Part shown: positions 39,764-47,904 of the stretch, piece after piece
Layout: each line of letters opens with the position of its first letter
Numbering within the stretch: position 1 is the first letter of the stretch
NCBI GenBank assembly: GCA_028293725.1
Contig: JAQGOE010000312.1
Location: 104,964 to 168,963 of the forward strand
DNA length: 64,000 bases
Direction of reading: 5' to 3'
Source of the DNA: Gammaproteobacteria bacterium
GTDB taxonomy: Bacteria > Pseudomonadota > Gammaproteobacteria > Steroidobacterales > Steroidobacteraceae
Translations under genes and position numbers: made by a program
Notes under the pieces: generated by a model
The model's input: only the letters and a program-made list of their open reading frames with translations
The model's database searches: none
Told to the model about the DNA's origin: nothing

Positions 39764-40987
39764 ATGTTTGAATTGATGGACGCCTATAGCCAGAGCGCCG
39801 TCATCAAGGTGATCGGTGTGGGTGGCGGCGGTGGGAACGCCGTTGCACACATGGTCACCAGTGGTATCGACGGTGTGGAATTCATGTGCATCAACACCGA
39901 CTCGCAGGCCCTGAAGCACGCCAAGGTAAAGACGGCGCTGCAGATCGGCTGCAACATCACCAAGGGACTCGGCGCGGGCGCCGACCCTGAAATCGGTCGT
40001 CAGGCCGCGATGGAAGATCGCGACCGGATCGTGGAGCTCGTCGAAGGCTGCGACATGCTCTTCATCACGGCGGGCATGGGCGGAGGCACCGGCACCGGTG
40101 CGGCACCGGTCGTGGCACAGGTCGCGAAGGAGCTGGGCATTCTCACCGTGGCGGTGGTGACCAAGCCGTTCGAGATGGAAGGCAACAAGCGCTCGTTCGT
40201 GGCGGACCACGGTATTGCCGAGCTTGGCAAGTACTGCGATTCGCTCATCACCATTCCCAACCAGAAGTTGTTGACGGTGCTCGGACCCCAGACGACTCTG
40301 TTGGACGCGTTCAAGGCGGCGAACCAGGTGCTGCAGGGTGCCGTGCAGGGTATCGCGGAACTCATCACGCGCCCGGGTCTCATCAATGTGGACTTCGCCG
40401 ACGTGCGTACGGTGATGGCGGAGACCGGCATGGCGATGATGGGATCGGGATCGGCCAGTGGCGAAAATCGCGCCAGAGAGGCTGCAGAAGCGGCCGTTTC
40501 CTCGCCTCTTCTGGAGGATATCAATCTCGCCGGCGCGCATGGCATCCTGGTAAACGTCACGGCGGGCATGGACCTGTCGATCGGCGAATTCCAGGAAGTC
40601 GGCAACATCGTGAAGCAGTTCGCGTCGGAGGATGCGACGGTGGTCGTAGGCACGGTCATCGACCCGGAGCTGACGAATGTGGTGCGCGTTACTGTCGTGG
40701 CGACCGGCCTCGGCCGTCCAGCCGCTACAGCACGTCCCCCGCTGACGCAGCCTAGGGAGCGCGAGTCGACACCGTCTCGTGATGCTCATTCTCACCGCGA
40801 AACATCGGGTCGCGGCGAGCCGCCGATGCGAATGGTACGCCGGACCCCAATGTCGAACAGCGACTATGCAGCTCTCGACAAGCCTACGGTTCAGCGGCAG
40901 CGCGCGGTGGGTGATGGGCTCCGTCCGGACACGAATCCTGAGGATCTGCTGGATATCCCGGCGTTCCTGCGACGGCAGGCCGACTGA
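39764..40987 (+). CDS. ftsZ: cell division protein FtsZ
   Basis: A 407-residue tubulin-like GTPase that forms the Z ring. The GTP-binding tubulin signature [11 protein letters not shown] and N-terminal [12 protein letters not shown] are present, as is the T7 loop region with [12 protein letters not shown] variable linker (about residues 320-390, rich in Arg/Ser/Pro) leads to the conserved C-terminal peptide [12 protein letters not shown], which binds FtsA, ZipA and ZapD (ZapD is encoded at 62052-62870). An AGGAG site precedes the ATG. Confidence 0.98.
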   Translation: MFELMDAYSQSAVIKVIGVGGGGGNAVAHMVTSGIDGVEFMCINTDSQALKHAKVKTALQIGCNITKGLGAGADPEIGRQAAMEDRDRIVELVEGCDMLFITAGMGGGTGTGAAPVVAQVAKELGILTVAVVTKPFEMEGNKRSFVADHGIAELGKYCDSLITIPNQKLLTVLGPQTTLLDAFKAANQVLQGAVQGIAELITRPGLINVDFADVRTVMAETGMAMMGSGSASGENRAREAAEAAVSSPLLEDINLAGAHGILVNVTAGMDLSIGEFQEVGNIVKQFASEDATVVVGTVIDPELTNVVRVTVVATGLGRPAATARPPLTQPRERESTPSRDAHSHRETSGRGEPPMRMVRRTPMSNSDYAALDKPTVQRQRAVGDGLRPDTNPEDLLDIPAFLRRQAD

Positions 40988-41305
40988 GGGGCGTAGAAGC
41001 AACAGGCGCACTTGTTAGGCTTTGTATGAGGCTCTTGAACTTTGTACAAAGCGCCACAATTCAGCCTGTTGTGCTTTGGCGAAGCATGGAGCGGTGTTGC
41101 CGCCTGTGATACGGTAGCGCGCTCGCCAGCGCCATTGGGCAGCGCCTCCATCGTGGGGCGCGGGTTCCGGTGATTGCGGCTGCCGCCATGGCGTCTTTTG
41201 CGGTGTTCGAGCGTTAGTCTCGAGTCATCCGAGGCGCCTCGGGGACGTTAAAATGTTGCGGGTCGCTTCGACCCGCAGGAAAGTTGGGCGAAGCCCTGGA
41301 ATAGA
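40988..41305 (+). other. 318-bp ftsZ-lpxC intergenic region with nested inverted repeats
   Basis: No ORF. CAACAGGC (41000-41007) and GCCTGTTG (41064-41071) form an 8-bp inverted repeat; inside lie GGCGC/GCGCC and the perfect 12-bp palindrome CTTTGTACAAAG (about 41040-41051). This may be the ftsZ terminator or a regulatory fold. Further down a TAAAAT hexamer (41249-41254) could be a -10 box for lpxC, without a good -35. A hairpin repeat follows at 41257-41296. Confidence 0.5.
41257..41296 (-). repeat. paired-hairpin repeat, copy upstream of lpxC (minus orientation)
   Basis: Read on the minus strand: GGGC-TTC-GCCC, then AACTTTCCTG, then a perfect hairpin GCGGGTCG-AAG-CGACCCGC. The 29-base core, starting CAACTTTCCTG, recurs almost identically at 43862-43891 on the plus strand (one base difference in the loop). 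It ends ten bases before the lpxC ATG, so it is in the lpxC leader. Confidence 0.7.
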
Positions 41306-42229
41306 ATGGTCGGACAACGGACGCTAAAAAACTCGATTCGCGCCACGGGCGTGGGGTTGCACACAGGGAAAAAGGTGCTGATGACCCTACGGCCGGCCGG
41401 CCCGGACGAGGGGATCGTGTTCCGTCGAACCGACCTGCCGAACTCAGCGGACATCCCGGCGAATGCCGAGAATGTCGGTGACACCATGCTGGGGACCACC
41501 CTCGGCAAGGGAGAAGCACGGGTCTCGACGGTGGAGCATCTTTTATCCGCCTTCGCGGGTCTCGGCATCGATAACGCCGTCGTGGAACTGAGCGCTCCCG
41601 AAGTACCGATCATGGACGGCAGCGCCGGCCCCTTCGTTTTTCTGCTGCAATCGGCGGGAATCGAGGAGCAGCGTCGCCCGAAGCGCTTCATCCGCGTGAA
41701 GAAGCGGCTGCGGGTCGAGGACGGCGACAAGTGGGCGCAGTTCGATCCATTCGACGGCTTCAAGGTGAATTTCGAGATCGAGTTCAATCACCCGATCTTC
41801 AAGCGCCGCGCCCAGAAGGCGTCGATGGATTTCTCCACGACGTCGTTTCTGAAGGAAGTGAGTCGCGCGCGGACCTTCGGTTTCATGCGCGACCTGGAGA
41901 CCCTGAGGTCACGCAATCTCGCGCTCGGCGGAAACCTCGATAACGCCATTGTGCTCGATGAATTCCGGGTGCTGAACGAAGACGGCCTGCGCTACGAGGA
42001 CGAGTTCGTGAAGCACAAGATCCTCGATGCGATCGGCGATCTCTACCTGTTGGGACACAGCCTCATCGGTGAATTCAGCGGCTTCAAGTCCGGCCACGCG
42101 CTGAACAACAAGCTGCTGCGCACGCTGCTCGCGGACGCGTCGATCTGGGAAGAGGTCGTGTTCGAGTCGTACGCGGACGCGCCGATCTCCTACATCGAAG
42201 CGCCGGTTCTGCCGCTCTCCGGCGAATAG
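41306..42229 (+). CDS. lpxC: UDP-3-O-acyl-N-acetylglucosamine deacetylase LpxC
   Basis: A 307-residue zinc deacetylase, the committed step of lipid A synthesis. It starts [21 protein letters not shown], the classical LpxC N-terminus. Zinc and active-site motifs are visible: [14 protein letters not shown] (His in EHL) and [18 protein letters not shown] (His and the nearby Asp). [12 protein letters not shown] also matches. Its location after ftsZ is the usual one in gammaproteobacteria. In E. coli FtsH degrades LpxC through its C-terminal tail; the tail here ends [12 protein letters not shown]. Confidence 0.98.
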   Translation: MVGQRTLKNSIRATGVGLHTGKKVLMTLRPAGPDEGIVFRRTDLPNSADIPANAENVGDTMLGTTLGKGEARVSTVEHLLSAFAGLGIDNAVVELSAPEVPIMDGSAGPFVFLLQSAGIEEQRRPKRFIRVKKRLRVEDGDKWAQFDPFDGFKVNFEIEFNHPIFKRRAQKASMDFSTTSFLKEVSRARTFGFMRDLETLRSRNLALGGNLDNAIVLDEFRVLNEDGLRYEDEFVKHKILDAIGDLYLLGHSLIGEFSGFKSGHALNNKLLRTLLADASIWEEVVFESYADAPISYIEAPVLPLSGE

Positions 42230-42232
42230 TCC

Positions 42233-42289
42233 TCTGGTCGCGCATAGTGCGCGAACTTTGTCTGGTCGCGCAAAGGTGCGCGAACTCGC
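42233..42289 (+). repeat. tandem paired-hairpin repeat after lpxC
   Basis: Two adjacent 28-29-base units, each TCTGGTCGCGCA...TGCGCGAACT. Unit 1 forms CGCGCA-TAG-TGCGCG (42239-42253), unit 2 forms CGCGCA-AAGG-TGCGCG (42267-42282); AACTTTG joins them. The arrangement hairpin-AACTTT-CTG-hairpin is the same as in the copies at 41257-41296 and 43851-43891 although the stems differ. It lies between the convergent ends of lpxC and dciA and may also end transcription. Confidence 0.7.
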
Positions 42290-42293
42290 CCCG

Positions 42294-42662
42294 TTAAGAT
42301 TTCGCGCCCCGCGGTAACACCCGCACACTCACTTCGCTGATGCCCGGCTTTGCCGCGAGGATCTGCGCTTCGATTTCCTGCACGGCAAAACGCAGTCGCG
42401 CGGACCATGCGGGTGATTCCGCGAAGATCACGAGAGTCCGGTCACGCTCTACGATTCCCGTCAATTTGCTGCGAATTTCCGCGGGTAAATGGGTTTCGAG
42501 CCAATCCCGCCAGAAATCCTGCCGGTGTACCTGATCCGTGACACGCTTCAAATTCGGTGTCAATTTAGCCAGCAGGTCTTTGACAGAATCTGTCTGATTT
42601 GACAGACGGGAACCGGCCGTGCTTCGGTTTCGAGACTCGCCGCGCTTGTTTCGATGCGCCAT
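42294..42662 (-). CDS. dciA: DciA family protein (DUF721), probable replicative helicase loader/regulator
   Basis: A 122-residue DUF721/DciA protein. DciA is the ancestral loader of DnaB in bacteria lacking phage-derived DnaC. The core RDFWRDWLETHLPAEIRSKLTG-like segment (DFWRDWLETHLPAEIRSK) and the C-terminal KH-like part (LVIFAESPAWSARLRFAVQEI) match the family. The ATG at 42662 (or 42671) is preferred; the frame stays open to 42896, but that part is antisense to the riboswitch and has no DciA homology. It is transcribed against its neighbours. Confidence 0.88.
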   Translation of the reverse strand: MAHRNKRGESRNRSTAGSRLSNQTDSVKDLLAKLTPNLKRVTDQVHRQDFWRDWLETHLPAEIRSKLTGIVERDRTLVIFAESPAWSARLRFAVQEIEAQILAAKPGISEVSVRVLPRGAKS

Positions 42663-42674
42663 ATTGGGCATATT
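42646..42674 (+). promoter_or_regulatory. candidate promoter for the riboswitch leader
   Basis: TTGTTT (42646-42651), a 17-base spacer and CATATT (42669-42674) would start RNA near 42681, right at the 5' edge of the aptamer. It overlaps the dciA start codon on the other strand, so the two divergent transcripts may interfere. The hexamers are mediocre. Confidence 0.4.
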
Positions 42675-42681
42675 CGTCCTA

Positions 42682-42764
42682 GCTGATTTGGGCAAACCCG
42701 CTGAAAGGCGGGGACGCAAAGCCACCGGTCTAAAGCGAGGAGCTATGACAGCGGGGTTGCCAGC
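42682..42764 (+). promoter_or_regulatory. cyclic-di-GMP-I riboswitch (GEMM-I)
   Basis: All conserved GEMM-I blocks occur in order: GGGCAAACC (42690-42698), a P2 stem CCCGCT/GGCGGG capped by a GAAA tetraloop (42703-42706), the invariant GGGACGCAAAGCC (42711-42723), a P3 arm with a tetraloop-receptor-like TCTAAAG (42729-42735) and TATGA (42744-42748), and AGCGGGGTTGCC (42750-42761). P1 closes by GGCAA with TTGCC and GCT with AGC. By alignment to Vibrio Vc2, the G in GGGCAAA (G20) and the C in AGCGGGG (C92) that read c-di-GMP are kept; G20 argues against the cGAMP-type variant. It controls the M23 gene starting at 42912. Confidence 0.93.
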
Positions 42765-42791
42765 GGGACGCAAGTTAATTGTGGAAAGACT

Positions 42792-42895
42792 GCGGCCATG
42801 GGGCCGCCTGGAACGACAACAGGGCGAACAACAACGCCCGTTTGGGGCTCGTGCGTACAGGTTGCATTGCCTGCCCGCCGATACGGGGTACTGCA
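42792..42895 (+). other. leader hairpins between the riboswitch and the M23 gene (possible expression platform)
   Basis: Three stem-loops follow the aptamer: GCGGCC-ATGG-GGCCGC (42792-42807), GGGCG/CGCCC with an 8-base loop followed by GTTTGG (42822-42839), and GTGCGTAC with GTACTGCAC (about 42851-42895). The last ends four bases before the GGGAG ribosome-binding site (42899-42903). None has a clear U-run, so control of translation start or Rho access is as likely as intrinsic termination. No ORF is supported in this stretch. Confidence 0.5.
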
Positions 42896-42911
42896 CGCGG
42901 GAGCTCTGGTC

Positions 42912-43832
42912 ATGAACGTTATTTTCTTTTCAAGGCGCGAAGGCCGCGCCCGACAATTCGACCTTGCGCACCCCGTGACGCTCGGTCTTGTCGCGGCACT
43001 GGCGCTGGGAATTCTCGGCACCGCCTTCGCACTCGGGCTGCAGTTAGGTAGCGGCCATACCCGCACGCTCGCTCTCGGTGAGTCCACTCACTGGACCCAC
43101 ATTCTGGCCGAGCAGAAAGGCCAGATCGCAGAACTCAAGAGCCAACTGCAGGAGCGCGTGGACGCCATGGCCATGCGGCTCGGCGAAGTGAATGCCCATG
43201 TCATCCGGCTCGATGCGCTGGGCAAGCGCCTCACCGAGATGGCCGATATTGATAATCGTGAGTTCGACTTCGGTCGGGATCCGCCGAGTGGTGGTCCCGA
43301 GTCAGACGGCGAGGGCGTGAGCGCCCAGGTCCCCGATCTCTCCTCGATGCTGACGGCTCTCGAGCAGCGTGTGGACCTGCGTGACTCGCAGCTCGCGGCG
43401 CTCGAGAACGTGATTCTCGCGAAAGAGCTCAAAGAGCAGATTCATCCTGAGGGTCGCCCGGTGACCGGCGGCTTCATTTCCTCTTATTTCGGCGAGCGGG
43501 AAGACCCGTTCAGCGGCCACGAGGCCTACCACAAGGGTGTGGACTTCGCGGGCACGACGGGCTCGCACGTCATGGCCGTCGCGGCGGGCGTCGTGACCTG
43601 GGCCGGAGAGCGGACCGGTTACGGCAACCTGGTTGAGATCAATCACGGTGACGGCTACGTGACCCGCTACGCGCACAACGAGCGCACGCTCGTCCGAGTG
43701 GGCCAGACGGTGAAGCGCGGCGAATCAGTTGCCCTGATGGGCTCTACGGGCCGCTCGACGGGGCCGCACGTCCATTTCGAGGTGATCCGCAACGGCCGAC
43801 AGGTGGATCCGCTGTCGTTTATCGGGCGCTGA
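42912..43832 (+). CDS. M23 family metallopeptidase (LytM domain), inner-membrane anchored
   Basis: A 306-residue predicted peptidoglycan endopeptidase or LytM-type activator. It has one N-terminal transmembrane helix (about residues 23-44), a periplasmic coiled-coil (about 55-105 and 140-175) and a C-terminal M23 domain with zinc motifs HKGVD (His207, Asp211) and HVH (His286, His288). The first His, Asp and final HxH are present, so catalysis is possible, unlike degenerate EnvC/NlpD. The ATG at 42912 follows a GGGAG site; the open frame extends to 42798, but only through the leader. Its 5' leader carries a c-di-GMP-I riboswitch. secA follows 293 bp later. Confidence 0.92.
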   Translation: MNVIFFSRREGRARQFDLAHPVTLGLVAALALGILGTAFALGLQLGSGHTRTLALGESTHWTHILAEQKGQIAELKSQLQERVDAMAMRLGEVNAHVIRLDALGKRLTEMADIDNREFDFGRDPPSGGPESDGEGVSAQVPDLSSMLTALEQRVDLRDSQLAALENVILAKELKEQIHPEGRPVTGGFISSYFGEREDPFSGHEAYHKGVDFAGTTGSHVMAVAAGVVTWAGERTGYGNLVEINHGDGYVTRYAHNERTLVRVGQTVKRGESVALMGSTGRSTGPHVHFEVIRNGRQVDPLSFIGR

Positions 43833-43850
43833 GTCTCCGCGGCATGTCTA

Positions 43851-43915
43851 TGCGCTGCGCGCAACTTTCCTGCGGGTCGTAAGCGACCCGCGAAATGCAG
43901 CGGCGCTATGCGCCG
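43851..43915 (+). repeat. hairpin repeat cluster between the M23 gene and secA
   Basis: Three hairpins: TGCGC-TGC-GCGCA (43851-43863), then ACTTTCCT, GCGGGTCG-TAAG-CGACCCGC (43872-43891) and CGGCGC-TAT-GCGCCG (43901-43915). The stretch 43862-43891 is the same as the minus-strand core at 41258-41286 apart from one loop base. It starts 19 bp after the M23 stop and could serve as its terminator. Confidence 0.7.
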
Positions 43916-44020
43916 GTAAGACCAAAACCACTCCCACCTTCCCTAGCGAGCGGCAAAGGCAAAGCTCGCCGCTTGACCCAGTACCCCGCCGCCCCCACTT
44001 CCCTCGAAGCGTAGAACCAA

Positions 44021-44051
44021 TTGGGCGCCGCCGGCGTCTATTGCGTACAAT
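44021..44051 (+). promoter_or_regulatory. candidate secA promoter
   Basis: TACAAT (44046-44051) is a good -10 box about 75 bp before the secA start; TTGGGC (44021-44026) is 19 bases upstream, slightly far. The remaining 43916-44020 and 44052-44125 show no ORF and no SecM-like arrest peptide; GCGAGC/GCTCGC around 43935-43960 is a further small hairpin. Confidence 0.4.
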
Positions 44052-44125
44052 ACGCCGCTTTCGAAAGCCCGGACGTTCGCATAAGCGCTTGTCGGGAAAC
44101 ACAATTTTCGCTTCAGGACTGTCAA

Positions 44126-46951
44126 GTGCTGCACTTTCTCACGCGCCTTTTTGGCAGCCGCAACGAGCGGCTCGTCCGCAGCTACGGCCGCTATGTCCGT
44201 GCCGCTGCCGAGCTCGAGCCGTCGATTCAACGGCTGAGTGACGAGGAGCTGCGCGGCAAGACCGATGAATTCCGCCGTCGTCTGAAGGAGGGCGCGACTC
44301 TCGACGATCTATTGCCCGAGGCGTTTGCCGTTGTGCGCGAGGCGGCGCAACGCACGCTCAAGATGCGTCACTTCGATGTGCAGCTCATCGGCGCCACGGT
44401 GTTGAACAAGGGAATGATCGCCGAGATGCGCACCGGCGAAGGCAAGACGCTGATGTCGACGCTCGCGGCGTATCTGAATGCGTTGCCGGGCGAGGGTGTT
44501 CACATCGTCACAGTGAACGAATACCTCGCACAGCGTGACGCCGACTGGATGGCCCCGATCTATCGTTTTCTCGGGCTCACCGTTGGCGTGATCAAGAATG
44601 CGCAGAGCCCACCGGAGAAGCGTGAGGCTTACGCTTGCGATATCACCTACGGCACCAACAACGAATTCGGCTTCGACTACCTGCGTGACAATCTGGCGTT
44701 TCGCCTCGAGGACAAAGTGCAGCGTGGGCTCGCCTACGCGGTTGTCGACGAGGTGGACTCGATCCTCATCGATGAGGCGCGCACGCCGCTCATCATCTCC
44801 GGCCCGGCGGAGGAGAGCACCGAGCTGTATCTCAAGATCAACAAGCTCGTGCCACGTCTGACGAAGCAGTTGGAGGAGGAAGGTCCCGGCGACTTCTCTG
44901 TCGAGGAGAAGACGAAGCAGGTTCACATCACGGAGGACGGCCATGAGCACGTCGAGCAGCTCATGCTGCAGGATGGCCTACTGCGCGAGGGTGAGAGTCT
45001 GTATGACCCCACCAACATCCGTCTAATGCACCACCTCAACGCGGCGCTGCGTGCGCACGCGTTGTACAAGCGCGATGTCGAATACATCGTGCGCAACGGC
45101 GAGATCATCATCGTCGACGAGTTCACCGGGCGCACGATGCAGGGTCGCCGTTGGTCGGACGGCCTACACCAGGCGGTCGAAGCGAAGGAAGACGTGCGCG
45201 TGCGCGAGGAGAACCAGACGGTTGCCTCGATCACGTTCCAGAACTATTTCCGACTCTATAAGAAGCTTGCCGGTATGACCGGCACGGCCGACACCGAGGC
45301 GCCTGAGTTTCTGCAGATCTATGGCCTCGAAGTTGTGGTGATCCCGACGCACCGACCGATGATCCGCAAGGACATGGCGGACTTCGTGTATCTCACGCAG
45401 ACCGACAAGTTCAAGGCGATCATCGAGGACATCCGCGATTGTGTGGAGCGCGAGCAGCCGGTGCTCGTCGGCACGACGTCCATCGAGACCTCTGAATTCC
45501 TCTCCGGGCTGCTGAAGGCCGAGAGCATTCCCCACGAAGTGCTCAATGCCAAACAGCATGAGCGCGAGGCGCAGATCGTCGCGCAGGCCGGACGGCCCGG
45601 CGGCGTGACCATCGCGACCAACATGGCCGGCCGCGGCACGGACATCGTCCTCGGCGGCAAGTTCGACGCCGAAATATTGGATGCTGGCGAGATCGACGAA
45701 GCGACCCGGCAGAAGATGCGCGTGGAGTGGCAGGAGCGGCATGACAAGGTGCTCACGGCGGGCGGCCTGCACATCATCGGCACGGAGCGCCACGAATCAC
45801 GCCGTATCGACAACCAGCTGCGCGGCCGCTCGGGGCGCCAAGGCGATGCAGGCTCCAGCCGCTTCTATCTGTCGATGGAAGACAACCTCATGCGCATCTT
45901 CGGCGATCCGATGCGCACGAAGCGCCTGCTGCAGATGGCGGGCATGAAAGAAGGCGAGGTGATCGAGAGCGGCATGCTCACCCGCCAGATCGAGAAGGCG
46001 CAGCGGAAGGTCGAGTCCCATAACTTCGATATCCGCAAACAGCTCCTGCTGTTCGATGACGTCGCGAACGACCAGCGTAAGGTCGTCTACCAGCAGCGCA
46101 CCGAGATCATGGGGACGGAGGATCTCTCGGCAGCGATTCGCGGGATCATGGCAGAAGCGGTGGGCGAGCTCGTCGACCAGCACATGCCCAAGAGCGGCGC
46201 CAGCTCGGACTGGGATCTGCAGGGTTTGACCGATTCACTCACGAGAGATTTCAACGTCACTCTCGATCCGAAGACGTGGCTTGCGCAGGAGCCGGAGCTC
46301 GAGGAGCAAACCTTGCGCGCGCGGGTCGTCAAGGCGGTCGAAGAAGCCTACGACGCGAGAACGGCGCGCTCCGGCACAGAAATCATGCGTCACATCGAGA
46401 AAGAAGTGATGCTGAAGATGTTGGATCAGCATTGGCGCGAGCACCTGGCTGCAATGGATTACCTGCGCCAGGGGATTCATCTGCGGGGTTACGCGCAGAA
46501 GGATTATCGGTTCGAGTACAAGCGCGAGGCGTTCGAGTTGTTCGCCGCGATGCTCGACCGTGTGAAGTTTGAAACGGTGTCGTTCCTCTCGAAGATCGAG
46601 ATCCGTACCGCCGAGGAAATCGATCGTGAGGAAGAGGAGCGTCGTGAGCGTCTGATGCGCGCGTTGCAGGCGCAGCATGCGGAGGCGCAGTCGGTATTCA
46701 CCGCGGCGGAGGCTGCAAGCCCTGAGCTGCCGGCGGGCTCATCGCAAGTCAACTATGCGCAGGTGCCGGGTGTGGCACTGCCGGGTACATCGGCAGGCGG
46801 CGCTGGTTCTCGGACGCTGCCTCATCCCATCCCGGAGGCGCAAGGTACGTTTGTGCGCGGGGAGCGCAAAGTCGGGCGCAACGAGCTTTGCCCCTGCGGA
46901 TCGGGGAAGAAATTCAAGCACTGTCACGGCACGCTGACGAGCGTGGAGTAA
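44126..46951 (+). CDS. secA: preprotein translocase ATPase SecA
   Basis: A 941-residue motor ATPase that pushes proteins through SecYEG. NBD1 has Walker [10 protein letters not shown] and the [22 protein letters not shown] motif; the preprotein cross-linking and helical scaffold domains follow, then NBD2 ([40 protein letters not shown]). The C-terminal zinc-binding tail [14 protein letters not shown] for SecB binding is intact. The start is GTG at 44126, matching E. coli MLIKLLTKVFGSRNDR; the upstream ATG at 44021 lies in the promoter and adds non-homologous residues. Confidence 0.98.
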   Translation: MLHFLTRLFGSRNERLVRSYGRYVRAAAELEPSIQRLSDEELRGKTDEFRRRLKEGATLDDLLPEAFAVVREAAQRTLKMRHFDVQLIGATVLNKGMIAEMRTGEGKTLMSTLAAYLNALPGEGVHIVTVNEYLAQRDADWMAPIYRFLGLTVGVIKNAQSPPEKREAYACDITYGTNNEFGFDYLRDNLAFRLEDKVQRGLAYAVVDEVDSILIDEARTPLIISGPAEESTELYLKINKLVPRLTKQLEEEGPGDFSVEEKTKQVHITEDGHEHVEQLMLQDGLLREGESLYDPTNIRLMHHLNAALRAHALYKRDVEYIVRNGEIIIVDEFTGRTMQGRRWSDGLHQAVEAKEDVRVREENQTVASITFQNYFRLYKKLAGMTGTADTEAPEFLQIYGLEVVVIPTHRPMIRKDMADFVYLTQTDKFKAIIEDIRDCVEREQPVLVGTTSIETSEFLSGLLKAESIPHEVLNAKQHEREAQIVAQAGRPGGVTIATNMAGRGTDIVLGGKFDAEILDAGEIDEATRQKMRVEWQERHDKVLTAGGLHIIGTERHESRRIDNQLRGRSGRQGDAGSSRFYLSMEDNLMRIFGDPMRTKRLLQMAGMKEGEVIESGMLTRQIEKAQRKVESHNFDIRKQLLLFDDVANDQRKVVYQQRTEIMGTEDLSAAIRGIMAEAVGELVDQHMPKSGASSDWDLQGLTDSLTRDFNVTLDPKTWLAQEPELEEQTLRARVVKAVEEAYDARTARSGTEIMRHIEKEVMLKMLDQHWREHLAAMDYLRQGIHLRGYAQKDYRFEYKREAFELFAAMLDRVKFETVSFLSKIEIRTAEEIDREEEERRERLMRALQAQHAEAQSVFTAAEAASPELPAGSSQVNYAQVPGVALPGTSAGGAGSRTLPHPIPEAQGTFVRGERKVGRNELCPCGSGKKFKHCHGTLTSVE

Positions 46952-46967
46952 GAAGGGTGCCCGCGGC

Positions 46968-47390
46968 TTGAAGCCGGCTCTCCTGGTCGTCGCGGCGGCG
47001 CTCTACGACCGCGACGGACGCATCCTCATCGCCGAGCGACCCGCCGGCAAGCATATGGCGGGCCGCTGGGAGTTTCCGGGTGGCAAAGTGAACACGGGGG
47101 AGTCTGAGGCGGACGCGCTCTCTCGCGAGCTCCGCGAAGAACTCGGTATCGAAGTGGCGTCTAGCCGCCCCTTTATGCGTCTCGCTCACACGTACGCTGA
47201 TCGCGACGTTGAGCTCTCTATGTGGATCGTCGAGAGCTTTGCGGGTGAGCCGCAGGGTCTCGATGGACAACGACTCAAATGGGTGCAACCGGCGCGGCTT
47301 TCCGACGAGGATATTCTCGAAGCCGACCGGCCGTTCGTAGAAGCGCTTAAAGAACGTCGGTGTACAATGCGAAAAAACCCCCCTACCTAA
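46968..47390 (+). CDS. mutT: 8-oxo-dGTP diphosphatase MutT
   Basis: A 140-residue Nudix hydrolase that removes oxidised dGTP. The full Nudix box is present: G-x5-E-x7-REL-x-EE-x-GI, visible as GKVNTGESEADALSRELREE followed by LGI at about residues 39-61. The only in-frame start after the secA stop is TTG at 46968, giving MKPALLVVAAALYDRDGRIL. The place next to secA is the standard one in E. coli and relatives, where yacG-zapD-coaE normally lie close by; here about 14 kb separates them. Confidence 0.94.
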   Translation: MKPALLVVAAALYDRDGRILIAERPAGKHMAGRWEFPGGKVNTGESEADALSRELREELGIEVASSRPFMRLAHTYADRDVELSMWIVESFAGEPQGLDGQRLKWVQPARLSDEDILEADRPFVEALKERRCTMRKNPPT

Positions 47391-47400
47391 GTGGATCGAC

Positions 47401-47796
47401 ATGGCAGCGCAGAACGACCTTCCGGAAATCCGGCTGGACCCGGCGGAGATGTACCGGGAAGAGATTTTCACCGATCGCCGGGCCGGCACCATCCGCCGTC
47501 TCACCCCGGTGAAGCTTGACGGTTCCACCGACACCGGCCGGGACGTGCTGTTCTCCGGACAGACCCAGTTGATGACGCCTGCCGGCGTGCTGCCGCTGGT
47601 GTTCGAGATAGAGGCCGCGACACTGGACGAGGCGCTGCAAAAATTCCCCGATGGGGTGAAGGCCGCGCTGGAGCAGGCGATCGATGAGGCCCGGGAGATG
47701 CGGCGCGAGCAGGCTTCGCGCATCGTGGTCCCTGAGGTCGGCGGCGGCATCGGCCCCGGTCCCGCGGCGGGCGGCGGCAAGATCAAGTTCCCCTGA
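47401..47796 (+). CDS. small conserved-looking protein of unknown function
   Basis: A 131-residue acidic, soluble protein, ten bases after mutT and probably co-transcribed. No signal peptide or membrane segment. The N-terminal part reads PEIRLDPAEMYREEIFTDRRAGTIRRL... with strand-rich content, the middle (ATLDEALQKFPDGVKAALEQ) is helical, and it ends in a Gly/Pro-rich tail (VGGGIGPGPAAGGGKIKFP). I do not recognise a named family. Codon usage resembles the flanking core genes rather than a shadow ORF. Confidence 0.75.
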   Translation: MAAQNDLPEIRLDPAEMYREEIFTDRRAGTIRRLTPVKLDGSTDTGRDVLFSGQTQLMTPAGVLPLVFEIEAATLDEALQKFPDGVKAALEQAIDEAREMRREQASRIVVPEVGGGIGPGPAAGGGKIKFP

Positions 47797-47808
47797 CCCC
47801 GCACCTGT

Positions 47809-47881
47809 CGCCAAGCTGGCGAAAGCGCTGACTGTACGGAACGGAATGTGCTGGTGAGGCATTACCCCCGATAGAGGGGGT
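47809..47881. terminator. two hairpins between the mutT unit and the glycan genes
   Basis: CGCCA-AGC-TGGCG (47809-47821) and ACCCCC-GATAGA-GGGGGT (47864-47881). The second is a strong stem without a following T-run. They mark the boundary where the conserved mutT-yacG neighbourhood is interrupted by the accessory block. Confidence 0.4.
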
Positions 47882-47904
47882 GCAGTCACGGCCGCGAGGT
47901 TCCT

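Noticed and set aside
41000..41074. Intrinsic terminator after ftsZ
   Set aside because: The inverted repeat lacks a T-run, so it is reported only as a structured region.
42579..42616. TTTGACAG repeats inside dciA as a promoter
   Set aside because: The TTGACA hexamers have no -10 box at the right distance and the repeats are explained as coding sequence of dciA.
42663..42896. 78-residue N-terminal extension of DciA
   Set aside because: It is antisense to the riboswitch and leader and shows no DUF721 features.
43833..44125. SecM-like arrest peptide upstream of secA
   Set aside because: No ORF with a signal sequence and arrest motif is present in the 293-bp gap.
47809..47904. Attachment site at the left edge of the accessory block
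   Set aside because: No tRNA, integrase or matching direct repeat at the right edge near 61.84 kb was found.
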